Shown: one piece after another, positions 14,789 to 24,300 of the stretch
How the letters are laid out: each line of letters begins with the position of its first letter
Numbering within the stretch: position 1 is the stretch's first letter
The notes under the pieces: generated by a model
The model's database searches: none
What the model was told of the DNA's origin: nothing
Seen by the model: the letters and a program-made list of their open reading frames with translations, nothing else
Made by a program: the position numbers and the translations under genes
NCBI RefSeq assembly: GCF_000023445.1
Contig: NC_012881.1
Span: forward strand, 1,555,501 to 1,619,500
DNA length: 64,000 nt
Direction: 5' to 3'
Source of the DNA: Maridesulfovibrio salexigens DSM 2638
Lineage (GTDB): Bacteria > Desulfobacterota > Desulfovibrionia > Desulfovibrionales > Desulfovibrionaceae

Positions 14789-17107
14789 ATGACAAAAGTG
14801 ATATGCAAATATATTCGCAATGAATTATTGCGACTATTCGGGCTTGCAGTTATTTTTCTTTTTATGGCTTTACCTGTCCGTGCAGAGGAAGTGCGCCATG
14901 TTCTGGTCCTTCATTCTTATCACTCCGGAATGTCTTGGGTTACCAATATTGAAAAGGGAATTCGTGATACATTACTGGTACCGCCTTATAAAGATTTAGT
15001 TCTGCATATCGAATATATGGATACCAAACGGCATCATTCTGCTGAACATTATGCAAGAATCCGAAATCTGCTCGAAGCAAAGTTTAAAAATATAAGCCTG
15101 TCCTTAATTTTGTCTTCCGATAACAATGCCTTCGATTTTCTATTGGAGAATCGTGATGAGCTGTTTCCCGGTGTGCCGATTGTATTTTGCGGGGTAAATA
15201 ATTTTTCAGATGATCAGATCAAGGGAGTAAAAGGAATCACGGGAGTTGCGGAAGTAATGTCATCGCGTGAGACCGTGGAAAGTATCCTGAAGCAGTTGCC
15301 GGAAACGAAATCCATCTATGTTGTTAATGATTATCTCAAAACAGGTAGGGCTTGGGAAACCACGATAAAGCGGAATCTGGTCCCCTTCAAAGATCGTGTC
15401 AGTATCGAATATAATGAGAACCTTACCATTGCTGGCTTGCGGGAAAAAATACATTCTTTGAAATCGGGCAGCGTCGTATTACTTGGTGTGTATTACTCTG
15501 ATCGGGATGGTAAATATGTAACATATGAAAAGCTGGGCAGCATTCTTACAAAGGATAGTCCGGTACCGGTTTATTGTCTTCTGCGTTTTAATCTCCGTGA
15601 TGGTGTAATCGGTGGCAAGGTTATCAGTGGATATCATCAGGGTGTGATGATGAGCGAAGTTGCCCGCAAGGTTCTTGCCGGGGAGAAAACAGCCGATATA
15701 CCGGTAATTAAGATCGGGGCCAATGCATTTATCTTTGATTGGCAATCTCTTGATAAGTACGGAATTTCTATTGAATCAATTCCTGAAGAAAGCGTTATCC
15801 TCAACGAGCCCTTTTCCTTTTATGATGAATATTTTTATCTTGTGTGGAGTACTGTCTTTGTTTTCACGGCCATGATTGTTCTCGTTATTGTTTTAGTTAA
15901 GAATGTTATGGCCCTGCACAAGGCCCGTAGAGATCTTGGTCATTCTGAGATTAAATACCGTTCCATATTTGATAATGCACAGGAAGGTATTTTCCAGACC
16001 AGTGTTGAAGGAAGAGTTTTGGCAGCTAACTCTGCTTTTGCTGCAATATTCGGGTACGATTCTCCGGAAGAAGTTATTGAAGTCTTAGATAATGTTGGAA
16101 AGAAACTTTATTTGAATGAAGTCGAGCGTAATACCTTGCTCACAGCAATGCAGGAAATAGGAACTCTTTCTGGCTTTGAAGTGAAAATGAAGTGTAAGGG
16201 CGGTGAGATCGTTTGGATTACCATGAATGCCCGAAAGACGACTGATCAAAATGGAAAGGTTATTTTTGAAGGTTCTGTCGTGGATATTACTGAAAGAAAG
16301 CTTAATGAACGGCGTATAATTCAGTCCGAGAAAATGATGTCTGTCGGCGGACTTGCAGCAGGAATGGCACACGAAATTAATAATCCTTTGGCCGCTATCG
16401 TTGGTGCTGTTCAGAATTTGCAAAAGCGACTGGGCAGTGAAAGCAAAAAGAATATTCTGGTCGCAGAAGAGTGCGGGATACCGTTTTCAGCAATTACAGA
16501 ATATCTGGAACGCAGGGATTGTTTAAAGTTTTTGGATGGTATTTATGAATCAGGACTCAGGGCAGCAACTATTGTTCGTGGAATGCTTAGTTTCAGTCGC
16601 AAGAGCGGCAGCGATTTTGAGCCTCACAGTTTGAACTCAATTGTTGAAAATGCTTTAAGTCTGGTTATGAAGGATTATGATTACAATCGAAATTATGATT
16701 TTAAGAAAATAAAAATTACTAAGGAGTTTGATTCTCCCAATTCATTGATAAATTGTGATGAAGTTGAAATTCAGCAGGTTGTATTGAATTTATTGAAAAA
16801 CGGTGCGGAAGCTATGGGCGAAAAGTCATATGTTGACGATGGTCCGTGTTTTGTCCTGCGTATCCGCGAAAATATGTCCATGGCTGTGTTGGAGATAGAG
16901 GATAATGGTCCCGGTATGGACGAGGAAGTTCGTAAACGGATACTTGAACCGTTTTATACCACAAAGTCAGTGGGTAAGGGGACCGGGCTTGGCCTCTCTA
17001 TTTCATATTTTATTATAACCAGACGGCATAAAGGTTCCATGGAGGTTTTTTCTGAGCTCGGCAAGGGCACTCGTTTTGTGGTTCGCTTACCGCTTTACAA
17101 AGAATAA
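14789..17107 (+). CDS. Sensor histidine kinase with periplasmic ABC-substrate-like domain
   Basis: A 772-residue membrane kinase. A signal/anchor segment (about 13-30) is followed by a periplasmic domain (32-345) of the ABC-transporter-substrate-binding type (V-L-V-L-H-S-Y-H-S-G-M-S-W). A membrane helix lies at 348-374, a PAS domain at about 385-505, HisKA with phospho-acceptor His near 527 (M-A-H-E-I-N-N-P), and HATPase with N-, G1- and G2-boxes at 590-770. No response regulator is adjacent, so the partner is elsewhere. No clear Shine-Dalgarno is seen. It is divergent from psiE/usp, which it might control. Confidence 0.9.
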   Translation: MTKVICKYIRNELLRLFGLAVIFLFMALPVRAEEVRHVLVLHSYHSGMSWVTNIEKGIRDTLLVPPYKDLVLHIEYMDTKRHHSAEHYARIRNLLEAKFKNISLSLILSSDNNAFDFLLENRDELFPGVPIVFCGVNNFSDDQIKGVKGITGVAEVMSSRETVESILKQLPETKSIYVVNDYLKTGRAWETTIKRNLVPFKDRVSIEYNENLTIAGLREKIHSLKSGSVVLLGVYYSDRDGKYVTYEKLGSILTKDSPVPVYCLLRFNLRDGVIGGKVISGYHQGVMMSEVARKVLAGEKTADIPVIKIGANAFIFDWQSLDKYGISIESIPEESVILNEPFSFYDEYFYLVWSTVFVFTAMIVLVIVLVKNVMALHKARRDLGHSEIKYRSIFDNAQEGIFQTSVEGRVLAANSAFAAIFGYDSPEEVIEVLDNVGKKLYLNEVERNTLLTAMQEIGTLSGFEVKMKCKGGEIVWITMNARKTTDQNGKVIFEGSVVDITERKLNERRIIQSEKMMSVGGLAAGMAHEINNPLAAIVGAVQNLQKRLGSESKKNILVAEECGIPFSAITEYLERRDCLKFLDGIYESGLRAATIVRGMLSFSRKSGSDFEPHSLNSIVENALSLVMKDYDYNRNYDFKKIKITKEFDSPNSLINCDEVEIQQVVLNLLKNGAEAMGEKSYVDDGPCFVLRIRENMSMAVLEIEDNGPGMDEEVRKRILEPFYTTKSVGKGTGLGLSISYFIITRRHKGSMEVFSELGKGTRFVVRLPLYKE

Positions 17108-17144
17108 ATTTCCGAAACAATATTTCAATTACTGAAACAGTACG

Positions 17145-17190
17145 GGCGGACTTGAGTTGAGTTACTCAGGTCCGCCTTCAATTTTATTCT
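17145..17190 (+). terminator. Terminator hairpin, copy 1 of a twin
   Basis: A 12-bp stem with loop TTGAGTTA (17145-17176) is followed by a T-rich tail. It differs from the hairpin at 21231-21262 at only two positions, and both changes keep base pairing. Confidence 0.8.
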
Positions 17191-17245
17191 GACTATGAAA
17201 AGGAAATCGTAATAATGCGTATTTCCGAAACATATCAGGAAAAAT

Positions 17246-17839
17246 ATGGCTGTTTCAGAAGTTAAAATTTGTAATCTCGCCCTACGTAAACTTGGTGCCA
17301 GACTTATTGAATCATTAAGTGACAGTTCGCAGGAGGCTGTTACTTGTAATCTCTTTTATGATCAGGTCCGCGATGCGGTTCTTCGTGAGCATCCGTGGAA
17401 TTTTGCTGCTTCACGCATAAGACTGGCTAAACTTGCGGATAATCCGGCTTTCGGCTTTGTCCACCAGTACCAGCTTCCTTCAGATTGCCTGCATCTTAGG
17501 CAGCTGAATTCCCCGGATGATGAATTTGTTGTCGAAGGGGATAAAATCCTGACTGACCGTGATGGTGCCTCGGCTGTTTATACTATGAAGGTGACCAATC
17601 CGGTTCTCTTTGACCCTTCATTTGTAATGGCTTTTGCAGCGCGGCTGGCTGCGGAAATGGCTGATGATATAACCGGCTCCACTACCAAGGCACGGGAAAT
17701 GTGGACTCTTTACCTTAATGCCATGCAGTCTGCGCGTTTGGCGGATTCAGCTGAAGGACGGGAGGACAATATCCCCAGCGATCCGTGGCTGGAAGCACGG
17801 GGAATTCACGGTATGGATTCACCTGTCTGGAGGGCTTAG
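17246..17839 (+). CDS. Phage tail tubular protein A-like (gp11-type adaptor)
   Basis: A 197-residue protein of the podovirus tail-tubular-A/head-completion group. Typical features are I-C-N-L-A-L-R-K-L-G at the start, Y-D-x-V-R-D-A-V-L-R-E-H-P-W-N-F-A, and a helical end (A-A-R-L-A-A-E-M-A). It forms the ring joining portal to tail. AGGA precedes the ATG. The nozzle gene follows after 2 bp. Length is normal. Confidence 0.85.
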   Translation: MAVSEVKICNLALRKLGARLIESLSDSSQEAVTCNLFYDQVRDAVLREHPWNFAASRIRLAKLADNPAFGFVHQYQLPSDCLHLRQLNSPDDEFVVEGDKILTDRDGASAVYTMKVTNPVLFDPSFVMAFAARLAAEMADDITGSTTKAREMWTLYLNAMQSARLADSAEGREDNIPSDPWLEARGIHGMDSPVWRA

Positions 17840-17841
17840 TT

Positions 17842-19938
17842 ATGTCAGTGTCCCTCATTATGACTAATTTCAGTGCCGGGGAACTTTCTCCACGGCTTGG
17901 CGGAAGGGTGGATCTTGCTAAATATTCCAACGGTCTTGCCGAGCTTGAAAACATGTTTACGCATCCTCATGGCGGGGCTTCGCGCAGGACTGGTTTTCGT
18001 TTTATCCGTGAGGTTATGGGCCGTAACCAGCTCCCCTCAGCAAGCCTTGATTCCGCAATTAACTGGACTGTCGGGAATGGCTGGACCGTGGCTTCGGCAA
18101 ATGCATCCTGCGATGGATCACAGACAGATGAGTCAACTCTTAGCAGGAACTTAGAGCTTGTCGCGGACCGTATTTATGAGATCAGCTTCAATGTGACCGG
18201 ATTTAATTCCGGTGCGGTTTGTGTCAGTGCCGGAAGTGACAGCCTGAGTGAGTATGTTGCTGCTGACGGAAGCTATACTTTCCGGTCCAAGGCAGATGCT
18301 GATGGACTGCTTTCAATTATTGCAGATGCAGATTTCTCCGGTGCTGTCGAGGCTGTACAGGTTCGGGAAATCAATCCTGCTACCCGCCTTATCCCTTTTG
18401 AATTCTCTACCGAGCAGGCTTACGTTTTGGAATTTACTGACCGTAATATTCGTATTTTTAAAAATGGCGGGATTGTGGTGGATGATCAGGGGAGTCCTGT
18501 CGAAATACAATCTCCCTATACGGAAACTGATCTGCCGGGGATCCGATTCACCCAGTCTGCTGATGTGATGTATTTAGTTCACCCGGAGGTCCAGCCTTAC
18601 AAACTATCGCGTACATCCCATGTCGATTGGAAGATGGAGCTTGTCGCGTTCAGCTCTCCGCCCCAAGAGTGGAACAGCGAAAAAGGATTTCCTTCCTGTG
18701 TAACCTTCTTTGAGGAGCGCCTATGCTTTGCTGCCAGCCCATCCAATCCTCAGACGATCTGGATGAGTAAAGCCGGATCGTATGAAGATTTCGCGGTTTC
18801 TTCTCCGGTGGTGGATGATGATGCGTGTACCTACACTCTTTCCGCTGATCAGGTGAATGCCATCCGTTGGATGGTTAGTGCCAAGAAACTGATCATGGGC
18901 ACTTCCGGCGGCGAATGGTGGCTTTCCGGCGGGAGCAGTTTGGATTCAGTTACACCCAACTCGGTTATGGTTCGCCGTGAAACTACCCACGGTTCAGCTG
19001 CTATTCCTCCGGTGGTTGTCGGTGGAGTGATGTTGTTTTTGCAGCGTGAAGGCAGGACCATCCGTGAACTTTCCTATTCATTCGAGGCGGACGGTTATAC
19101 TGCCCCCGATCTGACCATTCTTGCTGAACATTTGACTCGTTCCAACTCCATCACCGAGTGGGCATATCAGCAGTCACCGGATTCCGTAATCTGGATGACC
19201 CGTGATGATGGAGTAATGGTCGGTCTGACCTATCAGCGTGAGCATGAAGTAGTGGGCTTCCATCGTCATACCACAGACGGTAAATTTCGATCAGTTTGCA
19301 CCGTCCCCGGCCCAACGCAGGAGGAGGTTTGGGTTGTTGTTGAAAGGGAAGTCGGCGGCATTTCCCGTAAATATGTTGAGCGTATGGAGAACCAGTTTGT
19401 CGGTGAAGGTTCAGTTGATGCTTTCTTTGTGGATTCCGGACTGACCTATGATCAGGGAGTTGCGGATACAGTTTTCAGCGGTCTTGAGCATCTGGAAGGT
19501 AAAACTGTTTCCGTGCTTGCAGACGGTGCTGTGCGGCCTGATGTGGTGGTTAAGGATGGTGCTATTACCCTTGCTTCTCCAGCCAAGGTCGTCCATGCCG
19601 GACTTCCATATATATCCAACATGAAGACGTTGCGTATCGAAGGCGGGGCCATGTCCGGTGGAACTGCTCAGGGCCGCAAGAAACGTATTTCGCATGTCAC
19701 TGTGCGGTTATTCCAGTCTCTCGGGTTACAGGTCGGGTATGACGGGGAACATTTAGAGCGTGCCCCGTTCCGCACATCAGCGGATAAGGTTGGCGGTGCC
19801 CCCGCTCTGTATACAGGAGACTACGAGGTTAAGTTTAACCGTGGTTATGACCGCGACGGGCAAATATATATCCGTCAGGATCAACCCTTACCGCTTTCAG
19901 TATTGGCGCTTATACCGGAAGTTTCGGTGTATTCGTGA
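17842..19938 (+). CDS. Phage nozzle protein (gp12/tail tubular B-like)
   Basis: A 698-residue virion protein. The start has the family pattern F-S-A-G-E-L-S-P-R-L, then L-A-K-Y-x-N-G-L, then P-H-G-G-A-S-R-R-T-G. The body is beta-rich and continues with the usual W-x-S-x-A-G-x-Y-E-D-F segment. About residues 61-176 look like an inserted jelly-roll, lectin-like module that most homologues I know lack. I start at 17842 with GGAGGG upstream. The end overlaps the next gene by 4 nt. Confidence 0.85.
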   Translation: MSVSLIMTNFSAGELSPRLGGRVDLAKYSNGLAELENMFTHPHGGASRRTGFRFIREVMGRNQLPSASLDSAINWTVGNGWTVASANASCDGSQTDESTLSRNLELVADRIYEISFNVTGFNSGAVCVSAGSDSLSEYVAADGSYTFRSKADADGLLSIIADADFSGAVEAVQVREINPATRLIPFEFSTEQAYVLEFTDRNIRIFKNGGIVVDDQGSPVEIQSPYTETDLPGIRFTQSADVMYLVHPEVQPYKLSRTSHVDWKMELVAFSSPPQEWNSEKGFPSCVTFFEERLCFAASPSNPQTIWMSKAGSYEDFAVSSPVVDDDACTYTLSADQVNAIRWMVSAKKLIMGTSGGEWWLSGGSSLDSVTPNSVMVRRETTHGSAAIPPVVVGGVMLFLQREGRTIRELSYSFEADGYTAPDLTILAEHLTRSNSITEWAYQQSPDSVIWMTRDDGVMVGLTYQREHEVVGFHRHTTDGKFRSVCTVPGPTQEEVWVVVEREVGGISRKYVERMENQFVGEGSVDAFFVDSGLTYDQGVADTVFSGLEHLEGKTVSVLADGAVRPDVVVKDGAITLASPAKVVHAGLPYISNMKTLRIEGGAMSGGTAQGRKKRISHVTVRLFQSLGLQVGYDGEHLERAPFRTSADKVGGAPALYTGDYEVKFNRGYDRDGQIYIRQDQPLPLSVLALIPEVSVYS

Positions 19939-20432
19939 ATCGGGTAAAAAAGGCTGCACCGTTTAAGCTTGGTATTCCTACCATGGAAGATGTGAATATT
20001 GTCGCCGCAAATATTCGCGAAAGTGATCGTGAGGACATGGAAGGGTTGCATCCCGGAAAATCCATACGTGCAATCATCATGGGTGATGTGGAGTATTCAA
20101 AGCTGGTTTACGGCTTGTATCGCAACTGTTCAATTCAAGCGATTTTCGGAGTTGTGCCTATTTCAGACGGAGTAGGCTGTCCTTGGGTTGTAGGCAGTGT
20201 TGCTATGGACGGAACCCCGCTTCCATTTGCAAGGGCTTCACGGGGGTTGCTGGATATGCTCCAGCGCTCATTTCCTCTGTTGGATACATGGGTGTGCAGT
20301 CAGAACAGCAGAAGTGTGCACTGGCACAAGTGGTGTGGTTTTGAGTTTGAAAATGAAAAAGTTCGGCTGGGCAGGGATTATTACTTCCATGCTTTGCGAC
20401 GGATAAGGAAAAATAAAACGGAGATGAGTTGA
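19935..20432 (+). CDS. Phage gp13-like protein (DUF2833/GNAT fold)
   Basis: A 165-residue protein resembling the DUF2833 family that includes T7 gp13: a GNAT-like layout with D-V-E-Y-S-K-L-V-Y-G-L-Y, G-S-V-A-M-D-G-T-P-L, and W-H-K-W-C-G-F-E-F near the end. It is a virion-assembly or internal protein in relatives. The GTG start overlaps the nozzle stop, suggesting translational coupling; the ATG at 19983 is an alternative. Confidence 0.7.
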   Translation: MNRVKKAAPFKLGIPTMEDVNIVAANIRESDREDMEGLHPGKSIRAIIMGDVEYSKLVYGLYRNCSIQAIFGVVPISDGVGCPWVVGSVAMDGTPLPFARASRGLLDMLQRSFPLLDTWVCSQNSRSVHWHKWCGFEFENEKVRLGRDYYFHALRRIRKNKTEMS

Positions 20433-20433
20433 T

Positions 20434-21204
20434 ATGGCGATGGGAGTTGCTTTTAATTATGGGTCGCAGATGCTCATGGGTGCTTTAGGTAATATGGCAA
20501 CTGGATCTTCATCTACGGAAACTTCCGGGCAGGGAATGCCTTGGAATGTTGGTTCAGATGTTTTTGGTGGCTTTTCAAATATGATGGGAAGCGTTGGCGG
20601 TGTTTTGGGTGGAAGCGGCGCAACTTCCAGCGGTTCATCCAGTGTTGGAGGAAGCTTGCTTGGTGGAGGAGGCGGTTCCGGTTCTCTGGGGATGATGACC
20701 CAGTTTGGGCAGTCTATTTTCGGTGGAAGTCAGGAACGAAGCGCAGTGCTGTATAATTCCCAGATGACTGAGGTGAATAATTATCATCTTATGGAGCAGG
20801 GTGTTTACAATCGAAGCGTTAGCTACAAAGAAGCACAGCTTATCAATCAGGATGCGGAAATCAAGTTAGCAACCTTGCGCCGTGAATTATACCGTCGCAA
20901 CCATTCGATTTCAGGACATAAAGGGGTTCGACTTGATTCCGGCTCAATTGTAGATGTGCGGGAGGATACTATCCGTCAGGCTGCTTACGATGCTGAAATC
21001 GTAAAATATCAGGCAGAGGTGAATTCAAACAGGATGATTGAGCATGGTGATTTGTCGGTTTGGTCAGCACAAAGCAAGTCAGTGCTGAACTCCAATATGG
21101 TGCAAGAGGATATAAATAAAAGCGATTCATCAATTAATGGTGGACTTTTGAGTCAGGGGATGAGTCTGGCCGGAAGCATGCTGGGTTCAAATCTCGGCGG
21201 GTAA
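20434..21204 (+). CDS. Phage internal virion protein (gp14-like)
   Basis: A 256-residue protein. The first ~100 residues are Gly/Ser/Met-rich and low in charge, as in membrane-entering internal virion proteins. The middle (about 110-210) is helical (Y-N-S-Q-M, then L-R-R-E-L-Y-R-R-N). The end again is Gly-rich. Size, composition and place behind the gp13-like gene fit T7 gp14-type ejection proteins. The large gp15/gp16-type partners expected next are missing. Confidence 0.65.
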   Translation: MAMGVAFNYGSQMLMGALGNMATGSSSTETSGQGMPWNVGSDVFGGFSNMMGSVGGVLGGSGATSSGSSSVGGSLLGGGGGSGSLGMMTQFGQSIFGGSQERSAVLYNSQMTEVNNYHLMEQGVYNRSVSYKEAQLINQDAEIKLATLRRELYRRNHSISGHKGVRLDSGSIVDVREDTIRQAAYDAEIVKYQAEVNSNRMIEHGDLSVWSAQSKSVLNSNMVQEDINKSDSSINGGLLSQGMSLAGSMLGSNLGG

Positions 21205-21230
21205 TTATTCGCCGCATTATCGTTATTCAA

Positions 21231-21270
21231 GGCGGACCTGAGTTGAGTTACTCGGGTCCGCCTTTATTTT
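21231..21270 (+). terminator. Terminator hairpin, copy 2 of a twin
   Basis: A 12-bp stem with loop TTGAGTTA (21231-21262) followed by a T-rich tail ends the tail block. See the copy at 17145-17176. Confidence 0.8.
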
Positions 21271-21329
21271 TAAGCTACAAGCATAAGGTCGGTATTAAAA
21301 TGATTTAGTAACATCAACAGGAGAGATTT

Positions 21330-24300
21330 ATGACTGTGGTTTCTAGCGGGAACACCATCACTTTTGCAGGGGACGGTGTTCAAACTTTTTTTGATTTTAA
21401 CTTCCGTATCTACAGGGCCGAGGACCTTTGCGCAGTGTTGCGCAATAGCGAGAGTACTGAAGAGCGGCTTGTCTTAGGTACTGATTTTAATATCCTTTCC
21501 GGCGTAGGGAGCGACTCAGGGGGCCGGGTACAGTATCCAGTCAACGGTACACCTCTTCCTGTAGGGCAAAGCATTACCCTTTACCGGGAAATCGCTTACA
21601 CACAGGAATTGGAATTAGTGGACAATGATCCGTTTTCCGCACAGCTCTTGAATGAAGCTTTTGACAGAGGAGTGATGCGCGACCAGCAGTTACAGGAACA
21701 GGTTGATCGTGCTTTGAAGTATGACATTTCAACTCCTGATGCAGAGAGACTTACCCCACAGGAAATGGTGCAGACTATTTCCAATGCAAGGGATGAAGCT
21801 GTCTCAGCCCATAGCGGAGCAATTGAGGCGGAGGAGAATGCCCGGGTGATGCTTGGTGACGCTTTGTCGGCACAATCCGGTTCAGAAGCAGCTCGCGACC
21901 GGGCTTTACTGGCTCAGTCGGCAGCTGAGGAAGCAAGAGATTCTGCCATTGAGATTTCCTTGGGCGATTTAAGCTCCTTACGTAGTTCTTCCCCTGTACT
22001 TTCAGCTCCTGCTGAGGCCCTGGAAGGAACAACTGTTTCAATTGTAATTACTGATCATACCGATGACGGTATTTCTTCATATGAAATTAATACATTCGGA
22101 TTTGGAGCAGCTTCAATAACCGGGAACACTATTAGCTGGGTGCTGGAAACCAGTGCTGTAGATGTAACTAAAGCTATTGAAGTTACCAGAAGAAGGCGTG
22201 GTGAACTTTATTCAGACCCGACAGTGCATCGATTGCTCATAAGACATGTTGCCGTTCAGGATGGACCGACTATTGCCTTTGCTGATTCCGTTGATGGTTA
22301 TCCCGGTGCAAGTGTGGATTCTGAAGGAGTTCATACTCCAGCTTACTCAACTCCAGCTGAGAATACTTTGCAGATTGTTTCAGCGAAGCCTGAAATTGTG
22401 GTTGTTAACGGCAAGTTGGTAGTCTTGGACGGCTCAACAGAATCAGTCCTCAAGCTGGCAATGCTGGTCGCTGCTGGCGATGTCCTTATTACCGATCAGG
22501 GCGAATGTTTTGTCGCGAGTGTTGAAGCCTCCAGCAATCCCGCAATTACTTTGTTAGATACGTTTGCAGGGACTGTAGACAATGGGTTACGTCTTCATGC
22601 TCCATACAGCCCCGGAGGACTACAGTTCACTCCCACAGAAAATTGCACAGTGGATACCGTGACGCTGAAAGCAGGACTCTCTGTTAATGCTGATGCTCAA
22701 TGCTCAGCAGCCATCTTTTCTGATAATAACGGTGTTCCCGGTGCGAATCTGTCCGGGTATGGTCCAGTAGTGGCCCCTGTAGCCAATCAATTCTGTGAAA
22801 TGTCTGTGCCTGCTGTGGAGTTGACCGCCGGAACAAAATACTGGGCAATAGTGCAGAATACCGGGACGGGCTATACTGCATTTTGGAATGACCGGGATGC
22901 TACTTCACCGCTTAGTTATCGAGACTATCAAGCAGATAACATTGGCGCATGGGGCATGAAAGTTGTGTCGACTTCAACGGATGAATATGCAGCAACCCTC
23001 ACGACACCTCTCCCGTCGGCCCCAATTACAGCCTATATAAGCCCATTTTGGAAGTCTATTTCTGTAGACGCTGCTACTACTTCTACAAACTTTGTTACTC
23101 CTACAGAGGTTACCGAAGGAGATATCATCCGCGTACCTGAGAAGGACTTTAGCGCCGGTCCAGTGACCTTGCTCCCTAAGGAGGAAGCATTCGGCAGTAT
23201 AACCGCTGCAAATTTAGGTAGCGTACGTAACACCTTCATAGATAAGGAATCAAGGCTTACTGCTGGACGTACTATAACGCATGTAGGCACAAAATCTGTA
23301 ACGTCAGCTCAACCTAGCATAAGTCTGTATATCGTAAAGCGTGGTTCAGATGGTAAGTTTACACCAGTTGTACGACTCGATACATCACTTACTCAGGCGA
23401 ATAACCAACCACAATACTTTGAATTAGTGACACCATTTGTAGTGCCTGATACAGACGAGTACTACTTAGGCGTACATTTCGCATCTAGTAGCTACTGGTG
23501 GAGTGATACACATAATGCATGGCTTATAACTGGTCAAACTGCCGTAGATACAGCGTACACTGCAACCGATAACCCCGGTTATGTGGCAGTTGGTTGTAAG
23601 TACCTTGCCTATGACTACGCTGTGGATACAACCGCTGCTGACTTACTTACCGCTCCTACTGTAGCTGCAATTAAGCAGCCTGATTTTGCTCTTAAAGTCG
23701 GTGCCGGAGCAATCGGAGAGTATATTGGGCCTCAAGAAGCATTGAAACTTGATGGAGGCATTGTACAACTCCACGAAGACATTGATACATTTCCCAATGG
23801 TTCAGCAGCCAGAACACTTGTAGACTTATCAAGGAAAATCCCTAACGAAGCAACCGTAAGTAAATTCCTCTGGAACTCCGGCAATTCTGCTGGCGGTGGT
23901 TACAACCAAACAATCAAAATGAAGATTGTTAAGCAAACAGCCGCAAATACCTTTGATGTTGTAGTTGATCAAACTATTGATTGTGCAGGCAGAGAAGGGA
24001 ACGTGTATCACTCTGACGATCTTGTGACACCCTACACAATTCCAGAAACTGGTGATTATTACGTTGCAATATATGTGCAGGGTACAACACCGTATTTTAG
24101 CTTCTGGTCAATGACTGCTGGAGAGAACGCGAATCTTGATGGTGCAGACATGACCGGCACAGGAAATACAACAACGTCCAGTGCATATGTCTTTGCTATA
24201 GGCTGGGAGGAGCTTGGATCATCTTCGACCACCTCTGTTGTGACGAAAGGCGGCAGCTCAGTTAAAGATAAGATTTTAAAAGCTGGCGGTCTGCATAAAA

